Positions 1 to 11,124 of a stretch of 64,000 nt of DNA are shown piece by piece. Below the pieces are notes generated by a model. That model saw nothing but the letters and a program-made list of their open reading frames with translations, did not search any database and was not told the origin of the DNA. Source of the stretch: Metarhizium brunneum (Eukaryota; Ascomycota; Sordariomycetes; Hypocreales; Clavicipitaceae); assembly GCF_013426205.1 (NCBI RefSeq), contig NC_089423.1:4650001-4714000 (forward strand), written 5' to 3'. The translations under genes were made by a program, and so were the position numbers. Every line of letters starts with the position of its first letter. Position 1 is the first letter of the stretch.

Positions 1-759
1 ATCTACCTCAGTATCTAGCAAGTCCAGTCTTTTGGAGAGGAGAGCAGCCATTTCTGTGGAACCCGAAAATGTGGCTCTTATTTCCTCTGATGGGACCAGC
101 TCACAAACAACGACCGGCAAAGAGCCCAGCCCGAACGATGAGCAGACCTCCAGGAAGGCCAAGTCGGACGAGTTGGATGATTCTGACAACAAACAAAAGC
201 CCTCCACCCATCCAAGCACCAAAATCCCTACATTGAAGAATGAATACCACTCTCGCCCGGAAGTACACATCCCCCAGAACTATCCCGGCCGTTCAGGTTG
301 GCCTCCAAAACCATTAACGCACGAAGAATTTGTACGAGAAAAGATTCAAGAAGGTATTCCTCCTGGGTATAGCTCCGTTGCATCTTCCAAATATATCCTT
401 AGGTACGTCGTTCTGGCAATCCATCTTGTTTTATCACGCCATGTTCAATGCAGCTAACCCTCCGGGCCAGACCAGAAGCCATAGAATCAGTATGGTACAT
501 GTATCGCATTACAGGTGACTCCAGCTGGATGGAGAAAGGCTGGGCCATGTTCGAGGCCACCATGAAAGCCACCCGCGCACCGCAAGCCAACAGCGCCATT
601 GACAATGTTCTCCTCGTAAACCCTGCACTTCTTAATGAGATGGAAAGCTTTTGGCTCGCCGAGACACTCAAGTACTACTACTTGCTGTTCTCAGGGCCAG
701 ACGTCATAAGCTTGGACGAATGGGTTCTCAACACGGAGGCTCATCCTTTTAAACTGTAG
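1..759 (+). CDS. GH47 class I alpha-1,2-mannosidase, 3' part (cut by window start)
   Basis: C-terminal part of a glycoside hydrolase family 47 mannosidase, the family that trims alpha-1,2-mannose from N-glycans in the ER and Golgi. The reading frame is open at base 2, so the 5' end lies outside the window. A 68-bp intron (403-470, GTACGT...CAG) joins YILR to [16 protein letters not shown]; the exons are 1-402 and 471-759. Family hallmarks after the junction are [17 protein letters not shown] and the terminal LNTEAHPF; the Thr of that last motif is the known Ca2+ ligand of GH47. Just before the last helical repeat lies a hydrophilic Ser/Thr/Lys/Asp-rich stretch of about 80 residues, longer than I expect for an ER mannosidase I, so this may be a fungal subclass with an insert. 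Family assignment is firm; the exact subclass cannot be given without the N-terminal half. Confidence 0.9.
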
Positions 760-2148
760 GCTGTTGAGGTTGTTGATGATGTTCTTGATAGCTGTATACC
801 CTCTATTTCCTTCTGTACGATGGGCACGAGGCGACAGGGAAATAAGTATTATATAAAGTTGCATGATTATCCTATTAAGTGTGCGAAGGTGCAGGTTATG
901 TGGCGGGCCCACTTTCTTGTGATACATATTAAATACTTGTATAAGTACTTGTATTGCTAGATTTAACTGTAATATAATACTATATCTTTATATATACTTA
1001 AAGATAACTAGTACTTATATTTATGTATTATTTACTAGGAAAAGTAAGTATCTTTTATTAATTAGCTTCTTATTAGCCCATATCCCGGTCCGCTACAAAA
1101 GCTGCACCTTTGCACACTTAATGGGATTGCAAGTAAGCATTCACGGCGTTAAAGCGGGACAGGAGTTGGAAATGCAGGTCTTTATGTATTCAGTATCGTC
1201 CGAACGGCACTAGGTTAGCAACGCTGGCCACCAACATATACGGGCGAGAACAACCCGGACCCCAAACGGGGCCGGTGCGGAAACAGAGCGATTATAGGTT
1301 TTCATGTATGTTTTTCCTATAATAATTGACTTGCAGAAGTACTAGGGCCTTGATAGGCTAGCTAGAGTATTTAAATAAATAAATAAATAAATGCAGTATC
1401 GTCTAAGTTGCAGGGTTCTCTCTAAGCATCAATATAACTTTATTTATCCAACTCCGTCGTGGCACATGGATTCGTCTGGAAGACAGGACACATAAGACAC
1501 GCGACGCGACGCTTCAAGTCAAAGGCAAGAATGGCACATGCAGGCCGCCGCCATTCCAATTAGTGATATTCCTCGGCACATGGCTACTTCTTGACGAAAT
1601 CCGTGCCCTTCATCATCAACCTTGCTATATATACATGATTTCATTGATCGCAACCACAACAGGCGGCCCGTTCACACTCTGAGATTCTCATCGAGTCTTT
1701 TCCCATTTCCTGGCCGAAATTAAAAACAACAAGCCTGCCAAAGTAGAATCCAAATCACAAAAATGAGACCACCAAGAAACCACGCTTCACGGCGGCGTCG
1801 GACCATACTGCCTCGTACTTTCCGGAAGAATGTATTCAACCATGTCCAGTCATGCTAATAGGTGATTCGGGTTGTGGTAGGGGTAGCGTATGTATGTGTG
1901 TGTGTTTCTTTTCTTATTTTTCCATCAAGCTCGGCAGTGTAGTGTGTTGTAGTAACGAGGCCCCCTGTAACTCCGATGCTGATGCGAAACTTTGCCCTCC
2001 GTCTATATACCAAACGATCTTTGTGTTGCCCTTGGCCGGCGAGATCCCATATTCGTTCACGTGTACATCACATATATGCATAAAACAAAAATGAAGCATT
2101 TATTTCTTTTCCGACGCCATCACAAAATCACAATGGCCGACTAGCCGT
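760..2148. other. Convergent intergenic region GH47 / FIG1
   Basis: This 1.4-kb stretch lies between the 3' ends of the mannosidase gene and FIG1. It holds the inverted-repeat element at 869-1127, a short (AAAT)n run near 1371-1392, and an Arg-rich 31-codon frame at 1763-1858. No longer coding sequence with family resemblance was seen on either strand. Confidence 0.6.
869..1127. mobile_element. MITE-like inverted-repeat element with AT-rich interior
   Basis: Two 41-bp arms, 869-909 and 1087-1127, are inverted copies of each other, identical at 35 of 41 positions by hand alignment. Four of the six differences are transitions. The 177 bp between them are strongly AT-rich and TA-rich. No coding capacity is present. 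The sequence TTGCA lies near both ends (859-863 and 1127-1131), a weak hint of a target-site duplication. The structure fits a miniature inverted-repeat transposable element or solo hairpin that has drifted or been hit by repeat-induced point mutation. Family membership cannot be assigned from one copy. Confidence 0.55.
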
Positions 2149-3054
2149 CTAGTCTCGCATCATCTGTTTGAGGACGCGCATACTCAATATCATGACGAGC
2201 AGGCCAATTGTGACAATGATGAGCAGTGTGAACGAGAACCAACCCATTACCATGGCGCTGGTGCCCACACCACTCTTGACAGATCCGTTGCCAAAATCTT
2301 GGGCGATGACGGATGCCGCGACTGATGCAGTGTGTTGCCACAGAACAGAGACGAGGACAAAGATTGAGGCGATGAAGATGATGGCGAGGGCGACTTGTGA
2401 GACGGCTCGTGAGGGGAAGGGCTTGACTTCGCGCTCGGATCCTTCAGAATCCTCTTCGTCGTGCCAACCTGGGAAGGTGGCCAGCAAAAGAAGACACAGG
2501 AAGGCGAATATGATGGCAATGATTCTAAAAGGCTTCCGTTAGCTCAACTTCAGAATGAACTTGAGTCACCCCCAAGACTGTGGCGGTACTCACATTAGAT
2601 AGGGAAAGACAATCATGTCCTTGAACTGGCCCGCGAGCCAGATTAGGTTGAGAGGATCCTGGTCAACAGAAACCTCCTTGGCCAAAGCCGTAGCGTTGTT
2701 GCTGCAAAGCCACGAGCCGCCGTCGGGGTTGACACAGATGCCAAAGTACCCGACACGGGCCTGGAGACTAGCACTGCCAGCAATGTTGGCGATGGCAGTG
2801 ACGACATTGTAGTCAACTTGTGCCGTGTCGGGAACGGCCTGATACTTTTGATAGTACAGCGAGAGTAGGAAGATGTCTGGTATAAGCGGCGATGACGATG
2901 AGCAGCCGGCCAGTAGCAGTGATAGTAAAATAATGGCAACGGCAATCAGAATCATCAGCACATGGTGGTAGCCCAGAAACGGTATGAACCGTTGCCAGCC
3001 GAGCTGAAACCGCGGCCTCGCCCGTGAGCCTGAGCTGCTACTTCCACGCGCCAT
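2149..3054 (-). CDS. FIG1: Fig1-family Ca2+ influx / membrane fusion regulator
   Basis: Predicted 278-residue four-span membrane protein of the Fig1 family, which in fungi supports low-affinity calcium influx, polarized growth and cell fusion during mating. Two exons (2594-3054, 2149-2524) flank a 69-bp intron whose junction completes the second membrane span. The claudin-like Fig1 signature is intact: GYFGIC at residues 102-107 followed by a second Cys at 117 in the extracellular loop. Membrane segments are near residues 31-50, 150-170, 195-215 and 250-272. The short N-terminus is Ser/Arg-rich and cytosolic in the family topology. The start at 3054 gives the usual family length. It is transcribed away from TIP20 across a 2-kb divergent region. 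Confidence 0.9.
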
Positions 3055-5030
3055 TTATGATGCCTTGTAGTCCTATCCCCCGTGGGCAAAGAGGTGAAAA
3101 GATACACCGGGCCTCGGAAAGGCAGCCTGGCTCCCCCGTTTGTCGTTGACAATCTGTACGACAGAGGGGTCGGAAGGCGCCTGCAGCGCGATAATAGAAA
3201 TGCGTATCCTCGGCTCCGAAGACTCCGCTTGAGCTGTGTCAGGAACGGTTATGGGCTTCTTGCTCGGTTATCAATGACCCCCGTGGTCGATGATACTCGC
3301 CGTTTCCCACTAGTTGTTCAATTCGGGAACGTCTCTGGTCTCGGGACGGCTCGTCGGTGGAGATTGTCTCCTTTGCTGCCGACGATGGGGATTTTCGTGG
3401 CGACGATATGCTGCGCTCAGGAATGCAGCGTAGCTCCGGAATGCGGGAATCGTCTCGTCGATGTACAAGAAAAGATATGGGCCGTTGCGGGAACGTAACA
3501 AAAACGTGGGCGTGGGGTATCGAGAGCGTCTGGAATGTAATAAGAAAGGGTGAGGTTATCTTTAGATCTTGGACAAATCGGGTAGAACAAGGCCTATGTC
3601 AGTATCTTGAACGACTCTTTGGGTAAAGCAACTTAGATTTCTCTTGGAATGTACGAGGGAGAGAGAAAAAGAGAGAAAGGGCAGCGTTTGCCTCTTCCTG
3701 CCTCCTCGACAATAAGAATCGATCTTCGGTTAGTATCCCGGTGGATCTCTTGGAGAAACTCAGTCGTTCTTTGGATGTAAAAAGCGATGGCTGGGCAGCA
3801 GAGCAGAGAAACAGCGGTAGCTACTCGATATGGAGCAGAAAAATCGGAGAGAATGAGGTGTCACAGTTTCATCAAAGTACACCAACCATCTGGATTTCGA
3901 GGCGTTGAGACGTTATGCGTGCATATGGTTGGCCCAGCCACGTTGATTTTTATTTACTTGGCCTAGTTGGGGGTTGACTAGGCGACGTGCCCCCCCGGTC
4001 TGAGCCTAACTGGTGACGTCCCCGCTCAACAGCGCAGGAGAAGTGGGTCCGGACCTGGAAGCTTGGGCAGGTTGGCAGGGGGGTGCAGCGCGGGAGCGGC
4101 GCTCTAGGTGAGCAGGGCAAGTGCCACGGATGCAGGGGTCCCGCGCCTGCCTTGCTTGCCATTTAGTGCAATTGCGCTTCGCAAGCACAAGTTGGAGTCA
4201 GGGTCTCGCATGTCATGAACCTTGAGCCACGTGCACGGGGAAGAGAGAAAAGCAGAGGTTTGCACCATGTCTCTGTGTTGTTTGTTGGACTCTCTGCCGC
4301 GTGTCGCGAGCTCCAATGGCCAGAGTGGCTTGCTGGTGTTGTTTCCCTTGGCGTGGACGGGGGGCGGTCAAGCTCTGGTGCACCCTAAATAGCTTCAGCG
4401 CCAGCTTGCTCCGGTGGTGACCAACTGGCACCCGAGTCTTGGCCCCTTTGGCATGAATATCGATATTGGACAGATTTGGCGGAGTCCTGTCGAACTTGCT
4501 GCGCCAACATCTGCTTCGACAAGACCAACTGCACCATCTTGTCCCAGGCTCAGACATGGTGCAACAAATCGGTATGGTTTTGCTGAACTTGGTCGCAGAT
4601 GTCCAGAGCGGCTTTCGGCTGTGGTTGTCATAGCAATAAGCTGGAGGCTGCCAGCTCATCCTTGCGTAACTTGTGGCAAAGCTATATTGCAGGGGGCTGT
4701 CAGCCAGTCCTTTCGTTATAATGACAGCCTGCTATGATGCTGGTCAAGGATTACCGGTGCAATGCGCTGTTTGAAGCTCGGCGTGTAAAGGCGTAAAGGG
4801 CATTTGACACGCTGCCGCTGAACAAAGGCATATTTTCCCCGGAAGCTTTGCGCAGTCAGAAGTGATCAATGATGGGAAAGGTGAGCCTGTCCCGCTATTT
4901 GCATATCCTCAGCTGATGCACGTGGTCCAATCGATAAGCTCGCTTCCTGGCAGGTCCCGCCCACGTCACCATCTTCAACCGCGGACCTCTACAGGTCAGG
5001 TATACGGCCATCGTCAGCAACAGTCGCCAT
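3055..5030. promoter_or_regulatory. Divergent upstream region of FIG1 and TIP20
   Basis: About 2 kb separate the two start codons. It holds a purine-rich run (about 3651-3685) and C/G-rich stretches near 3985-4120. Open frames here (for example 3082-3498) have no recognisable domain and biased composition, so they are taken as untranslated or spurious. No further feature is supportable. Confidence 0.5.
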
Positions 5031-7573
5031 ATGCACAGTCAATCCACCACCATGTCGCTTTCCCATGCCGAAGCGAGTCAATCTTTAGACCTTCGTGTCG
5101 AGGACTACCTAGACGACAAGCTTCAATCAATAGCTGATCTAGACACACTTGATGAACTGCTTGTCAATGTCGAAACGCAGCGGAACCAGCTGCAGTCCCA
5201 GCTCGATGACGCTGTCAGAGAGCTCGAAAAAGCTCGGCGTACCACCGAGGACCGGAGCGATTCGCTGCAACAGCAGATAGACGAGTTCAATGAACTGCAG
5301 GCGAGCATTGACACCCGGGTCAAGATAGCCGCTGCGTCGGATGCGCCCAGTGAGGCCATTGCTCGCCTGCAGCGGCCCATGAAGAAGCTCCAGCACGTCG
5401 AATTGGCGCAGAAATATTTGATCCTTCTGCAGGATGTAGAAAGGCTGCGCGCCGAAGCTCGATCGTACCTACCTGACAGCCCTAAAGCCGCCCTGGAGCC
5501 CTACGCAAAGTTGAAAGGCCTGGCACTCAAATTGAGGTCCTTGTCGGGCAATGAGGAGCTTCACCTGGTCGACCACGTCCAGGCTGTGACCGAGAGCCTG
5601 TGGAACGAGATGAAAAAAACAATGTCGGCAGAGTTGGAAGGCGTTTTGGAGAAACGGCACTGGCCAAAAGTCGATCCCCATGCCGAAATGGACGACGAGT
5701 GGATTGCCTGTGTCGAGAAACTCATCGACTTGCAAATGCCTGAAATTACCCGCAGCAGCAGCACTCTGCCTCTTCTGCCGTTCAATGTCATGACCGCTAT
5801 ATTTGTTGCTGAATTCCGATTCCACTTCATGAGCGACAAACCCACCAGTAACCCGCAGTCCATTGGCACGCACTGTTTTCCTTGGTTCCTGACCATGATT
5901 GAGAAATGGGAGGACTTTTTCCGCAACAATCTAGGTCACCTTCTTGCTACCAAATTCCATGAAACCCCTGTGGCCGAAAACACTGTGTACCTGGACCCAG
6001 TGTCTGCTCTCATCACCGCTATGCTCCCAGTCATGAGGGAAAAGGTTCATGCAGTTGCCAACGAAGCCATCAAGAACCCCCCTTTCCTGAGCTCATTCAT
6101 ATCGCAGCTGATGACTTTTGATGAAAATATTCGTCAAAGGTTCAGCTATGACGATGGTGATGACGACAAGGGGTGGAATGGTCTGACTGGGGAAATCCTG
6201 GACCACCACTTTGATGCTTGGTTCAGGGTGGAACGGGAATTCGCGCTCGAGAGATTTGAAAAGATTATAGAGTCGGCCGATGGTCGTAAAATTGACTACG
6301 ACTACTCTGTTACAGGCAAAATGAAGCCCACATTCGCTGCCGTTCGCATAACTGATCTCTTGAGAGTGGTCACTGGAAAATACGAACGTTTACGCAAATT
6401 GAAACACAAAACCAAGTTCCTTACGGATATTCAGCTTGATATTCTAGATGGATATCATGATCGTCTGCGAGGATCTCTAGAAGCGTACCAATCCATTACA
6501 TCGACACTCGGCCGTACGCTCCACGGTGCCTCCAAGGAACAACTTGCCGCTCTGGAAGGGATAGGTGCATTGGAGACGCTGTGCAAGGTGATTGGCAGCT
6601 CTGATCATATTGCCAATACCCTAACAGAATGGAGTGACGAAGAGGTGAGCTTCAAGCATTAGCAAACTAACAGATGTCCTTGCGGGCAAACAGGAAAACT
6701 AACTGCATCACACAGTTCTTCGTCGTGCTATGGGAAGACCTTCAGACCCGAGACGCCCAGCGAAGCAAGCGAAACAGTGCTGCCAGTGGCATCGCACCAG
6801 ACAGTATCTTGGGCCGCGTGCCTAGCCACCTAAGCGACAACGGCAGCAGTGACGGCGGCATATTTGACGAGACCGTCTCCGCGTACTCCTCACGCCGCAA
6901 AGCCGCCGAGCAGCTTCTTGTCAATGCCTTGGTAGACTCTCACGCCAAGGCGTTCCGCGCATACGCCAGCAAAGTCCAATGGACCACTGTTGGCGACGCC
7001 GCAGTCTTGGGTACGTTGACAATCACCTTGTCATCCTGCCCCTGCCAACGACTAACCTCCCATACCACAGATGACCCCTCTCAATTCTCCATCACGCCGG
7101 AACTGGACGAGCCCTTGCGCATTCTACAGCGCAACTTTGATTATCTTACCAAGGCCCTGTCAACGGCTTCTTTTCGTCGCGTGTGGCACGAGGCCCTCGA
7201 CAAGCTCCAGGACCTCCTGTGGACCAGCGTCCTCCTCAAGCAGTCGTTTACCACCCTTGGCGCCGCGCAATTTGCTCACGACGGAGGCGCCGTATTCTCC
7301 CTTGTGGAGCGCTACATTCCCGGTGGTTCAGGGGCGTTGGATTCGCTTCGCGAGGGGATGCAGCTGCTGAACTTGGCTACGGCGGCGGCCGCCGACAGCG
7401 CAGAAGGCAGCGCACCCGGGCTGACGCTGAAAGAGGCTAGTGACCGGGTATTCACCGATAACGACGAAGCGCGTAAAGTATTGGAAGAGTTGGGGTTGCA
7501 CGTCTTGACGCCCGTGAATGCGAGATATATTCTGCAACGAAGGGTGGAGAATAACGAGAATATCGGGTGGTAA
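5031..7573 (+). CDS. TIP20: RINT1/TIP20-family vesicle tether (Dsl1 complex)
   Basis: Predicted 803-residue protein of the RINT-1/Tip20 family, a CATCHR-fold subunit of the Dsl1 complex that tethers Golgi-derived COPI vesicles at the ER. Exons are 5031-6644, 6716-7010 and 7071-7573; introns are 71 and 60 bp with clear donors (GTGAGC, GTACGT) and a CTAAC branch site in the second. The N-terminal 110 residues form a coiled coil (QRNQLQSQLDDAVREL region); the rest is the helical RINT1 domain, including the conserved TEWSDEEFFVVLWED junction. The second intron is a multiple of three without a stop, so its retention would insert 20 residues. A second ATG at 5052 (ACCACCATG) has better start context than 5031 and could be the true start. 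Confidence 0.9.
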
Positions 7574-7936
7574 TGCGCCTAGTTGAGTTGGCGGCATTGA
7601 AAATGCATTATATGTACAGAGCTACCAATCACCATGTCTATAGTACTTTGAAGGCGCCTCCAAAAAAACAACCTACTCTAACCCATCTCCAATCAACTGT
7701 TGAAGTGTTGTCCGTTCCTTGTAGAAAAACGATGCTTGTAAATTTTGTTGCGCCAAAGCTTTCAGCTCTAGGTGTATGACGTGATATCAAGTAAAAGCGA
7801 CGAGAAGATGAAAAAAAAAAAACCAAAAAACCGCAACAAGTTGACGTTGACCGCGCCCAGAGCAATGTCCCGAAAAAAGGACATTTCTTTTCTCTCTCTT
7901 TTTTTCAAGGCTCATTTATGCGAAACAAAAAGGCGG
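7574..7936. other. Convergent 3' region TIP20 / YMC1-like
   Basis: This 363-bp spacer between two converging genes is A/T-rich, with a run of A near 7811-7830 and pyrimidine-rich DNA near 7885-7910. It is consistent with terminator and polyadenylation sequence for both genes. No gene seen. Confidence 0.5.
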
Positions 7937-9036
7937 CTAGTTGATGGCTCTCATGGTCATTTCCACAACGGCAAAGGTACCAGCGCTGACGGGCATGGCA
8001 CGGAACAGAGTCGGCCAGATGCCTCTCCAGAAGCCCTTGAAGCCATCGGCTCGCCAGGTAGCAGCAAAGCAGCTGCGCATAGTCGGGTACTTTTGGTCGG
8101 GGCCGAAGCCATCCGTCTGCATCTTGCTCTTGATGACGTCGAAGGGGTAGCTCGCGAGCCAGAGCGCCTCGCCGGCCAGGCCGCCGTAGAGGGCAATCTT
8201 CCAGGCGGGGATCTCCTTGCGGTCGACGCCGTTGCGGGCGGCGTCGCGGTTCATGAGGTACTCGAAGGCGGTGAACCAGGCCCCGTAGGCGGCGGCCTCG
8301 CGGTAGACGGTGACGGCGGTGCCGCGGTAGATGCCTCTGAGGAGGCCCTGGTGCGCGCTGAGCTTGCGGACGCAGTCCCAGGGCCCGGCGTAGAGGCGCG
8401 CATCGCCGTGCGGCTGGCTCTGCAGGCGGATGCGGATGTGCTCTATGGGCGTCGACAGCGCCGCGTTGGAGACGCCCGCGAAGGCGCCCGCGGCAAAGTA
8501 CTGCCCGTAACTCAGGCCGTTGGCCTTGAGGCCCCGGTCGGCGGCGTTGCGAGCCTCGAACCACCGGCGCGCGGCGTGGAAGGCACCGAACTGGATGGAG
8601 ACGCAGGCGCCGATGCCCAGCAGCGGCGTGAGGGTTCCCTTGTAGAAGGCGAGGGCGCCCTCGTTTCTGTAGATGGAGGCGGCGGCGTGCACCGCGCCCG
8701 AGTACTGGTTGGTGGTCTGAAGTCGGACCTTGACAATGTCAAAGGGCTGGCCTGCAGGTCGGACAGTCAGCGGCTGCGGCTCTGGGACCGTTCATGTTTG
8801 CCATGGTTTTTTTTTTTTTTTTTTTTTTTTTTTTGAGGCGGTTCGACGATTTGTCGGAATTGACGCCGCCAGGCCTTTTTGGCGACGGGCGCAACTTCAC
8901 GACAGCGCGCAATCGTGGCTTCAGAGAGACACTTACCGATCAAGACCTGTGCAACTCCTCCCACGGCACCTGAGAACAGGTCCTTGGCGGTCTGCAGCCC
9001 TCCGCCCTGCATCTCCTCGACTTCGACTGCAGCCAT
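7937..9036 (-). CDS. YMC1: Mitochondrial carrier, YMC1-like
   Basis: Predicted 304-residue inner-membrane solute carrier with the three tandem repeats of the family. Exons are 8937-9036 and 7937-8751. Signature motifs begin PFDIVK (residues 36-41), PIEHIR and PFDVIK, one per repeat. The GAVGGVAQVLIGQPFD start and the FYKGTLTPLLGIG segment resemble yeast Ymc1 more than the carnitine carrier Crc1. Family members carry amino or organic acids across the inner membrane; the substrate here is not certain. The 185-bp intron is long for this window and holds a run of 28 T on the plus strand (A on the coding strand) at 8807-8834. Confidence 0.88.
8807..8834. repeat. Poly(T) tract of 28 in the YMC1-like intron
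   Basis: Uninterrupted run of 28 T on the plus strand, lying inside the intron of the mitochondrial carrier gene (A28 in the transcript sense). It sits about 55 bases from the 3' splice site. Such tracts are unstable in length and prone to sequencing error. Confidence 0.9.
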
Positions 9037-9969
9037 TGCGGATGGCGGCGACGGCTCCTATCGGCGAACGGCGGGTATCGGCGGCGGCAAAGACTCGTGA
9101 ACCGAGTCCAAATTCAATTGACACGGTTGCAAATCCAGCTCGTCGATATGGCTGGGCGAATTGAGCAGAAAGAGAGGCAAGCCAGGGAAAAAAGGGCAAA
9201 AAGATACAAGGCCAAAGCCAATGTAGGTGCAAGGATGGAATTCTTGTGTCTCGCGGACAGACAGGCGGCGAGCGATGACCCGATTTGAGCTCCGATGTCG
9301 TGCTTGGGGTCGCGGTGCCATTTCGCGGGGTCCATCAATTGCGCGCAGTCCGACCTTAGCGCGGGGAGCCGGCCGCGGAAACACTGGGGCAGCGGCTATT
9401 TCTTATGTAAGTTGTGTGTCATGAATATGCAAGTCCATCATGTGGTGTTCCTTCCTGGCAACAGTAGTCATTTTTGGAATGACACCAGTAATCAATTAGG
9501 TGCAACACGTTTTGATGTTTTCATCTATTACATTACTCCTTTCTAATTGTATCTTGGTCTCGTCGCAGTCGATTGATGGTTTAAGAAGGGTCGAGAGGCT
9601 GCCAGTAGAGTAGCCGCGCAGGAAGGAGCCAGCGGCTGCGGCTAGGGCTCTTGGGGCTCCACCGCCAATCTGATGGGTACTTTTAGTACTTTTGTACAAC
9701 TTTGTTTCCGCCGTCTGCCATCACAAACAAACGTGTCCAGGCTCAACATACCATATGCATCCTGAACGGAGTATAACTGAAGTTGCAAATACCTACGGCT
9801 GGTCTTGCCAAGATCCATCGGGCAGTCTCTGTTCTCCCAGCCATCGTGCTCAAACAACATGCGCAATCCCCGACATCAACACCACAAACTCCACGCTTGC
9901 TCAACCTCGACGCACAATCGACCATTCAACATGGCCACTCCCAATCCTTGTCCAACGCACGATGCTCTT
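9037..9969. other. Upstream region of YMC1-like gene, downstream of GFA gene
   Basis: This 0.9-kb spacer carries the 5' region of the carrier gene and the 3' region of the tandem GFA gene, both on the minus strand. Short frames are present on both strands but none shows a domain or splice-compatible extension. Nothing else is supportable. Confidence 0.5.
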
Positions 9970-11124
9970 TCACGGGTTCTCGTATAGTAGTGGTATCCCT
10001 GTATACCCTTTGCCATAGCGCCGGCTCATCTTGGAGATGTCCACCTCGGGCAGCACACGAAGGTTGACAGGGTGGTGACGCCGTGCCCATGCCTCCCACT
10101 TCTCGGCTTGTTCCGGGCGCCTGGCTTTCTGTTCCTCATTCTGGTCGGCGTTGTACTCGTTGGTGAGGTTGACACCGCAGATTTTACAAAATGTCTTGTT
10201 AAACATGTGCATGGAGAAGGCGTATCGTCCGATATTGGCCGGCTCCTCGGCGTGGAGAACGACCTGCTCGTCGAGGGGGTACATCCAAACGTAACCGTTC
10301 TAAAAAGCCGAGTTTCTGCTTAGCGAAGCACGTCCTCTGGGAGTAAACTTGTATGGGGACAGCCATCTACCCGTTCGCAAATGCTGCAATTACATTCGAG
10401 GCCGCCGTCTTCAAACGTCTCGTCGAGTGGCTTGCTCATCACCGCGACAGTGACGGCACCACAGTGACAGCCACCTTTGTATAATTTCCCGCCCTCGATA
10501 TTTGCACTTGGTTCGGCTCCCTTGTGCTCAGGGACTATATACATGGGCTCAACTTTGGCCCAGTCGATCCTTGTGAGAGCCGGTCAGCCGACTTCTCCAA
10601 GTGCCCTATTCTTGGTACGAACCGTTCTTTCTGCAGCGCCCACGTATCGACATTTTGAAGGGTATGTACCTGTTTTGTACAGAAAAAAAATTTTAGCACC
10701 ACGAAAGGAATCAATCTATGCATAGCTACTCTTACATTTATGCCTATTGTTCTGTTGGGAGGCGCCTGTTTAGCCACAGCCATAACTGGGCTTGCGCATG
10801 TCGGGCAAAACTACAGTAGCACCACTCGTCAACTCTAGAGACACGGCATGTGAAGGAAGAGATGAAAATTCCATTTACCTTGTGAATACGGTTCTTGGTG
10901 TTGAAAGTATAGCTGGAGAGCGTGTCTTCACCCCCCTTGACAATCTTGAAGTGGCCAGTCTCCTGGGCAAGCACCCACAGGTAGCCCTTTTTATGGCAGA
11001 TGCTGCAATTGCATTGCTTTACTGCCTTGATTTCAGGTAGTTGAACCTCATATACGAATGCCTTGCAGTGGCAGTTGCCGCGATATGTGCGAAGCGGCTG
11101 CCGCGTGTTGTCTTCAGAGGCCAT
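9970..11124 (-). CDS. Tandem GFA/CENP-V-domain zinc protein
   Basis: Predicted 298-residue protein with two GFA-type zinc folds, the fold of glutathione-dependent formaldehyde-activating enzyme. Five exons fit the phase exactly: 10879-11124, 10736-10810, 10623-10669, 10371-10569, 9970-10299. Domain 1 has its Zn ligands in CHC (Cys18, Cys20), CNCSIC (38, 40, 43) and FCPTC (84, 87). Domain 2 repeats this with CHC (157, 159), CNCSIC (182, 184, 187) and FCKIC (227, 230). So both domains keep the full cysteine set. The 47-nt third exon is small, and its donor (GTTCGT) is the least certain junction. Family members are often called glutathione-dependent S-hydroxymethyl synthases, but the activity of fungal tandem forms is not established. 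Confidence 0.85.

Noticed and set aside
7772..8836. 354-codon open frame antisense to the YMC1-like carrier
   Set aside because: It is explained by GC-rich third positions of the carrier gene and ends in poly(Phe) from the T28 tract.
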